A stretch of 39,899 nt of DNA, taken from assembly GCA_902592285.1 (NCBI GenBank), contig CACJED010000007.1, positions 1 to 39,899 of the forward strand. Direction: 5' to 3'. This document shows positions 35,461-39,899 of the stretch, in pieces. The stretch's first letter is position 1. Each line of letters begins with the position of its first letter. The notes below the pieces were generated by a model. The model was not told the origin of the DNA. It searched no databases and was given only the letters and a program-made list of their open reading frames with translations. This DNA is from an uncultured Pelagibacteraceae bacterium. Its GTDB lineage: Bacteria; Pseudomonadota; Alphaproteobacteria; Pelagibacterales; Pelagibacteraceae. The position numbers and the translations under genes are program-made.

Positions 35461-37431
35461 TTAAAATAACGGTTTGTTTTTAAAAAAATTAACCATTTTA
35501 ATGGGTCTTTGTTCAAGGATATATCTATATACATTATAATTTTCTAAAACTCTCTGCACATAATTTCTTGTTTCTTTAAATTTAATTAATTCAATCCAGT
35601 CGACATAATCAATTTGTTTTTTTTGAGGATTTTTATTAATTTTTTTCCAATATCTAACTCTTTTTGGACCAGCATTATAAGCTGCTATAGCAAATGGATA
35701 TGCTCCCTCATATTCAAGAATTAAACCTGCAATATAATGGGATCCTAAATTAATATTATATTCAGCATCACTAGTAAGTCTTGATTTTGAGTAAGGTAGA
35801 TTGGCTTGCTTAGCTACCAATTTTGCAGTGTAAGGCATTAATTGCATTAAACCTTTTGCACCAGCATGACTATTAGCAGTCAAATCAAATTCACTTTCCT
35901 GTCTAATGATCGATAAAATAAATGCACTATCAGGAATTTTTCTACCATTTATATATTTTGGAGTACTAATTATTGGATAATTGAATTTGTTATGAAATCT
36001 TTTTTCATAGGATGCAATTTTTGATATTTGTATTGCAAAATCAAATCTATCTATGTTTGTAGCTAACTCAGCAGCTAATATTTCACTTCCATTATTTATA
36101 TTGTCTTTAGCTAAGTGTCTAAGAATGTGTTTTGTATATTTATCTTCTTCAAGTTCGTCTAAGAGATAAACAGTTTTTACAAGTTCTTTTTTTAAAAAAA
36201 GATCTTTATATTCTTTTGATACCTCCATATCTTTTGATAATTCAAAAGTTTTATTAGGATAAAGTTCCATAAATGATAATTGACCGTAATAAGTTGTCAA
36301 AAATTTTGCAGATTTTTCAAACCATTCTATAGCTAAGTCCTGTTTACCAAGTTTTTTATAAGTTTTAGCCAACCAATAAGCTCCTCTCGATGTACTAATA
36401 GGATATCCAACGTTGTTATAGAAATTTTCAAAATGATCTTTTGCTAGTAATGGATCTTCTAAAAAGCTTAACGCTATCCATCCACTCATCCATTCTGCAG
36501 CAGCATACTCAGGACCATCTGTTAAAGCATGGTTGCTTGATATTTTATAGGCTAGTTCATATCTTTTTTTATAAATCAGAGATCGTGAAATAATTTCTCT
36601 TTCAATCCACCATTTATCAGGACGTACTAAATAATCTTTTGTATTTTTAATTTTTGATAAAATTTCAACAGAACTATCAACCCTACCTCTTTTTCTTCTC
36701 CATTTTAGCCTATCATAATTTAATCCTGCATCATTTTTAAATTTTGAGGGTACTTTTGATATTGCATTATCCACACCGTATGATTTGCTCATTAATAATT
36801 GTCTAGCTGTGTATAATAACTCATAATCTTTGGGTAAATATCTTAGTAGTCTTTTTAAGTCCCAATATTTATTGTTCCAAGCAAGATAATCTGCTCTTTT
36901 AATATAATCGTCAGCGTTAAGATATTTTTTATATTTTTTTCGATAGAATCTCAGTTCAGACTTACTTAATTCTGCTGTAATCCATCCTTCTTTAATTAAA
37001 AGAACGCCTTTTTGATTATTTCCACTTGAAATAAAACTTTCACCTAAAATCATTTTTCCAAAACCACTCAATGGTTCATTTGAATCAAACCAATCAATAA
37101 TTTTTTTTGGAGATATAGATTTAGTTGAAAGCTTATGTTCCGCTAGATATCTAATTCTATTAATTCTAGGGTAATCTTTATTTGTGTCTATAAATGTTTT
37201 GTAATCATAATATGAAGCTTTATTGCCTTTTGTTAGCAGATGTCTCCATTGTATAAAGTTGTAAATGGATTTATCTTTAGCTTTTTTAGCGATTTTTGTT
37301 GCCTCACTCCAATTAGATTTTTTCATTTCAGCTATTGCTTTTTTTGCAATACTAAAATCTTTTTTGCTATAAAAATTTGATTTAGTAATTTTTGTTTTTG
37401 TGCCTGCAATTAATGGTTTCTTTTTTGGCAA
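35461..37431 (-). CDS. slt: Soluble lytic transglycosylase, body in a shifted frame
   Basis: A peptidoglycan lytic transglycosylase that cleaves between MurNAc and GlcNAc. Most of the 656 residues form a helical superhelix of TPR-like units. The catalytic domain near the C-terminus carries ILSIIRQESEFDLTANSHAGAKGLMQLMP (catalytic Glu in RQESEF) as two conserved blocks, then FAIAAYNAGPKRVRYW. This frame opens only at a TTG (37431) and lacks a signal peptide. In-frame coding continues upstream of it (KPIPKKIEKKSTEF) as far as an A8 tract at 37570-37577. Removing one A joins it to a signal peptide beginning at 37672, for a 736-residue protein. Either this is a base-call error, or the gene is broken or rescued by slippage. 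Confidence 0.85.
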   Translation of the reverse strand: MPKKKPLIAGTKTKITKSNFYSKKDFSIAKKAIAEMKKSNWSEATKIAKKAKDKSIYNFIQWRHLLTKGNKASYYDYKTFIDTNKDYPRINRIRYLAEHKLSTKSISPKKIIDWFDSNEPLSGFGKMILGESFISSGNNQKGVLLIKEGWITAELSKSELRFYRKKYKKYLNADDYIKRADYLAWNNKYWDLKRLLRYLPKDYELLYTARQLLMSKSYGVDNAISKVPSKFKNDAGLNYDRLKWRRKRGRVDSSVEILSKIKNTKDYLVRPDKWWIEREIISRSLIYKKRYELAYKISSNHALTDGPEYAAAEWMSGWIALSFLEDPLLAKDHFENFYNNVGYPISTSRGAYWLAKTYKKLGKQDLAIEWFEKSAKFLTTYYGQLSFMELYPNKTFELSKDMEVSKEYKDLFLKKELVKTVYLLDELEEDKYTKHILRHLAKDNINNGSEILAAELATNIDRFDFAIQISKIASYEKRFHNKFNYPIISTPKYINGRKIPDSAFILSIIRQESEFDLTANSHAGAKGLMQLMPYTAKLVAKQANLPYSKSRLTSDAEYNINLGSHYIAGLILEYEGAYPFAIAAYNAGPKRVRYWKKINKNPQKKQIDYVDWIELIKFKETRNYVQRVLENYNVYRYILEQRPIKMVNFFKNKPLF

Positions 37432-37564
37432 TATTAATCTATTTTTTGTAGTCTCAATTTCTGTAAATTCTGTTGATTTTTTCTCTATCTTTTTTGGTAT
37501 TGGTTTTGGAAGTGGTTTTAAAATATTTATTAGAACCTTCTTTTCTAGTTCCTGTGTGGTTAAT

Positions 37565-37672
37565 TTAGGTTTTTTTTAACGGTACAAGATTATTTACTTC
37601 TGAAGCAACAATACTGTATTTTATGTTTGATAGTAAAAGTAAGCAGATAATTATTATTAACTTTTTAAACAT
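37565..37672 (-). pseudogene. Signal-peptide fragment of slt, split by a one-base shift
   Basis: From the ATG at 37672 this frame reads MFKKLIIIICLLLLSNIKYS then IVASEVNNLVPLKKT and stops at TAA 37565-37567. The first 24 residues look like a Sec signal peptide. If the run of eight A bases (minus strand) at 37577-37570 were seven, reading would pass through KKPKLTTQELEKKV straight into the transglycosylase. It is therefore the true N-terminus of slt rather than a separate gene. Confidence 0.75.
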
Positions 37673-37714
37673 AATCTTTAGTATATGAATCGATAATTTA
37701 TGTTATAAGTATTT

Positions 37715-38599
37715 ATGTTTAAAGGATCAAATGTTGCTTTAATTACGCCCTTCAAAAATGATAAACTTGATGATGAGACTTACATCAAGTTGATACATTT
37801 TCATATTAATAATGGAACTAACGGATTAGTTCCAGCAGGAACAACAGGTGAATCTCCGACCTTAAGCCATACAGAGCATGAAAGAGTAATAGAGTTATGT
37901 GTCAAAGAAAGTAATGGAAAATTACCTGTTTTTGCTGGAACAGGTTCAAATTCTACTGAGGAGGCTATTTCATTGACTAGCCATGCAGAGAAAATTGGAG
38001 CTAGTGGTGCTTTAGTTGTAACCCCATATTATAACAAACCTACTCAAGAAGGATTATTTCAACATTACAAAGCTATAAATGATAAGTGTGGAATTCCTAT
38101 TATAATTTATAATATACCAGGAAGGTCTGTAATTGATATGTCGGTTGATACAATGGCTAGATTATATGAATTAAAAAATATTATTGGTGTAAAAGATGCT
38201 ACAGGAGATTTAAATAGAGTTGATGAAACATTAAAAAAATTAGGAAAAGATTTTTTACAATTAACAGGAAATGACGATAATGCATTAGAGTTTAATAAAA
38301 GAGGTGGTGAAGGAGCTATAAGTGTTACTGCTAATATTGCCCCTAAAATTTGTTCAGATTTTCAAAATTTTTCTAATTTAAAAAATAAAAATGCTAATAA
38401 AGATGAAGCAGAAAGACTAAACAAAATATTACAACCGTTACATCATGCGATGTTTGTTGAAAGTAACCCCAGTCCAGTCAAATATGCAGCTAAAAAATTA
38501 GGTTTGTGTGATGACGCAGTTAGATTACCTTTAGTTAAAGTAACTAATAATACCAAAGATATAATAAATAAAGCATTGGAATCTGCTAAGTTAGTTTAA
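37715..38599 (+). CDS. dapA: 4-hydroxy-tetrahydrodipicolinate synthase
   Basis: DapA condenses pyruvate with aspartate semialdehyde, the first step to lysine and diaminopimelate. Residues 8-19 [12 protein letters not shown] and [14 protein letters not shown] are the N-terminal blocks (the TT pair of the proton relay at 43-44). Tyr132 and Arg137 lie in IYNIPGRSV, and the Schiff-base Lys160 in GVKDATGD. It has 294 residues. It diverges from slt across 42 bases. The stop overlaps the smpB start by one base (TAATG). Confidence 0.96.
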   Translation: MFKGSNVALITPFKNDKLDDETYIKLIHFHINNGTNGLVPAGTTGESPTLSHTEHERVIELCVKESNGKLPVFAGTGSNSTEEAISLTSHAEKIGASGALVVTPYYNKPTQEGLFQHYKAINDKCGIPIIIYNIPGRSVIDMSVDTMARLYELKNIIGVKDATGDLNRVDETLKKLGKDFLQLTGNDDNALEFNKRGGEGAISVTANIAPKICSDFQNFSNLKNKNANKDEAERLNKILQPLHHAMFVESNPSPVKYAAKKLGLCDDAVRLPLVKVTNNTKDIINKALESAKLV

Positions 38600-39069
38600 T
38601 GAAAAAAAAAACCAATTATGGTTTGAAAATTATTTCTTTAAATAGAAAAGCAAATTTTAATTATTTTTTTGAGGATCTTATTGAGGCTGGAATTGTTCTT
38701 AAAGGATCAGAAATAAAATCTGTTAGAGATGGTAGAGTAAATATAGCTGATTCTTATGCGGTAGAAAAAAATGGTGAAATAATTTTAATAAATTCTCATA
38801 TAGCTAAGTATAAACAGGCCAGTAACTCAAATCATAATCCAATGGACGAAAGAAAATTATTACTTAATAAAAAAGAAATAAATAAGTTGATTGGTAAAAT
38901 GCAAAGAGATGGATTGACAATTGTTCCGACAAAAATGTATTTCAAAAAAGGGAGGGCTAAAGTTGAAATTGCTGTAGCAAAGGGAAAGAAAAAATATGAT
39001 AAAAGAGTTGTTAAAAAAGATAGAGATTGGAATCGAGATAAAGCTCGATACATAAGAAAATCAAGTTGA
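38599..39069 (+). CDS. smpB: SsrA-binding protein
   Basis: SmpB binds tmRNA and brings it to stalled ribosomes in trans-translation. [39 protein letters not shown] and the later [20 protein letters not shown] are diagnostic. The basic C-terminal tail ([20 protein letters not shown]) enters the mRNA channel. It has 156 residues, normal length. The stop is directly followed by the folK start without a gap. The tmRNA gene itself is not in the window. Confidence 0.96.
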   Translation: MKKKTNYGLKIISLNRKANFNYFFEDLIEAGIVLKGSEIKSVRDGRVNIADSYAVEKNGEIILINSHIAKYKQASNSNHNPMDERKLLLNKKEINKLIGKMQRDGLTIVPTKMYFKKGRAKVEIAVAKGKKKYDKRVVKKDRDWNRDKARYIRKSS

Positions 39070-39546
39070 ATGCTTTATATTGGAATAGGATCAAATTTAG
39101 GAAATAGAATTAGAAATATTGAAAAAGCGAAATATTTTTTAAAATTAAATGGAATAAATATATTAAAATCATCAAGTTATTATGAAACTCTGTCTTGGCC
39201 AGATCCAAATGAACCAAAATTCTTGAATATAGTAATTCAATCAAATACAAAAATATCACCAAAAAAATTCTTAGAAATTTCTAAATCAGTTGAAAATAGA
39301 CTTGGAAGAAAAAAAAAATTAAAAAACTCTCCTCGAACATGTGATATTGACATAATATCACATGGAAGTAAAATTTTGTCTGGTGAAATTACAATACCAC
39401 ACAAAAGAATGTCTAAGAGAAATTTTGTTCTAATACCTTTATTTGAGATAGCTCCCAATTACGCACATCCAAAAACAAATGAAAGTATCAAGAAATTAAT
39501 TTTTTCCTTACCAAATAAGGATATTACATCTATTAAAATTTTATAA
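39070..39546 (+). CDS. folK: 2-amino-4-hydroxy-6-hydroxymethyldihydropteridine pyrophosphokinase
   Basis: FolK transfers pyrophosphate from ATP to the pterin in folate synthesis. YIGIGSNLGNRIRNIEKA (3-20) is the N-terminal motif. SSSYYETLSWPDPNEPKFLNIV follows, and the signature RTCDIDIISHGSKI with IPHKRMSKRNFVLIPL ends the domain. Full length at 158 residues. It starts at the base after the smpB stop. Confidence 0.93.
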   Translation: MLYIGIGSNLGNRIRNIEKAKYFLKLNGINILKSSSYYETLSWPDPNEPKFLNIVIQSNTKISPKKFLEISKSVENRLGRKKKLKNSPRTCDIDIISHGSKILSGEITIPHKRMSKRNFVLIPLFEIAPNYAHPKTNESIKKLIFSLPNKDITSIKIL

Positions 39547-39566
39547 ATTAATGCTATATTGAAATA

Positions 39567-39899
39567 ATGCTCAATTCTAATGATTTAATTAGCAAAGTAA
39601 AAAGCTATAATAAATTTGTAAATTTAGACCGATTAAATAAAGCTTATGATTTTGCTGTTAAAGCACATAGCAGTCAAAAAAGAGCATCAGGAGATCCCTA
39701 TTCAGTTCATCCTATTGAAGTTGCAAACATACTTACGGAGTTAAAATTAGATTCAGCAACCATAGCAACTGGATTACTTCATGACACTATTGAGGATACA
39801 TTTGCAACTTATGAAACTATTAAGGGTGAATTTGGTGAAGAAGTGGCAGAGTTAGTGGAGGGAGTAACTAAAATATCTGTATTTGAAAATACTGCAGTA
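39567..39899 (+). CDS. RelA/SpoT-type (p)ppGpp enzyme, N-terminal part
   Basis: The reading frame opens at ATG 39567 and runs off the window edge after 111 codons. It contains the HD hydrolase domain of RelA/SpoT proteins: DFAVKAHSSQKRASGDPYSVHPIEVANIL, seen as two blocks, and TGLLHDTIEDTFATYE with the HD pair and the ED pair. EVAELVEGVTKISVF follows. The intact HD pattern suggests a bifunctional or hydrolase enzyme that degrades (p)ppGpp. The synthetase and regulatory domains would lie beyond the window, so RelA, SpoT or Rsh cannot be decided. Confidence 0.92.
   Translation, partial: MLNSNDLISKVKSYNKFVNLDRLNKAYDFAVKAHSSQKRASGDPYSVHPIEVANILTELKLDSATIATGLLHDTIEDTFATYETIKGEFGEEVAELVEGVTKISVFENTAV

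Noticed and set aside
1..39899. CRISPR array, insertion sequence, riboswitch or prophage genes
   Set aside because: No regularly spaced repeats, transposase, integrase or phage proteins, and no conserved riboswitch core upstream of any gene, were recognised by reading both strands.

Overview
The window is a gene-dense, very AT-rich stretch of bacterial chromosome. It looks like a streamlined marine alphaproteobacterium of the SAR11/Pelagibacterales type. This is an inference from four things: rpsM-rpsK-rpoA-rplQ without rpsD, the ruvX/pyrB/pyrC/plsY/topA and gatCAB neighbourhoods, a soxBDAG sarcosine oxidase operon, and intergenic gaps that are mostly 0-50 bases with many 1-4 base overlaps. 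No database search was possible.

Layout. Bases 1-2960 hold the end of the alpha ribosomal operon (rpsM end, rpsK, rpoA, rplQ) and an rluC-like pseudouridine synthase. Bases 2929-7954 hold lipB (converging on and overlapping rluC), mgtE, panC and a galU-ugd pair for UDP-glucuronate. Bases 7956-14486 are a long minus-strand operon: ruvX, pyrB, a dihydroorotase-like pyrC with a degraded metal site, plsY, topA, a 44-residue lipoprotein not recorded as a longer ORF, and a RidA-family gene. Bases 14537-21137 are a plus-strand series: gatC-gatA-gatB, an O-methyltransferase, trhO, a MATE exporter and a secreted thermonuclease-like protein. Bases 21134-27802 are minus-strand: soxB-soxD-soxA-soxG, then a solute-binding protein and an ABC permease with no ATPase gene beside them.

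A tRNA-Ser(GCU) at 27866-27957 is followed by the most interesting region, 28053-35454. It is a compact plus-strand set of five genes: an AsnB-type amidotransferase, a LicC/PntC-like nucleotidyltransferase, phosphonopyruvate decarboxylase, a cytidylyltransferase-PEP mutase fusion, and a 799-residue membrane protein. The last joins an EptA-like headgroup transferase to a C-terminal glycerophosphodiesterase-like domain. PEP mutase and the decarboxylase together define synthesis of a C-P bond (PEP to phosphonopyruvate to phosphonoacetaldehyde). The two cytidylyltransferase-type domains and the EptA-like enzyme suggest that the phosphonate is CMP-activated and placed on a lipid or glycan of the cell envelope. 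No aminoethylphosphonate transaminase is present in the window.

Bases 35461-37672 hold a soluble lytic transglycosylase whose signal peptide is split from its body by a one-base shift in an A8 tract. Bases 37715-39899 hold dapA, smpB, folK and the start of a relA/spoT-type gene. No CRISPR array, insertion sequence, rRNA gene or recognised riboswitch was seen. No gene-free stretch exceeds 300 bases; the longest, 27803-28052, contains the tRNA.
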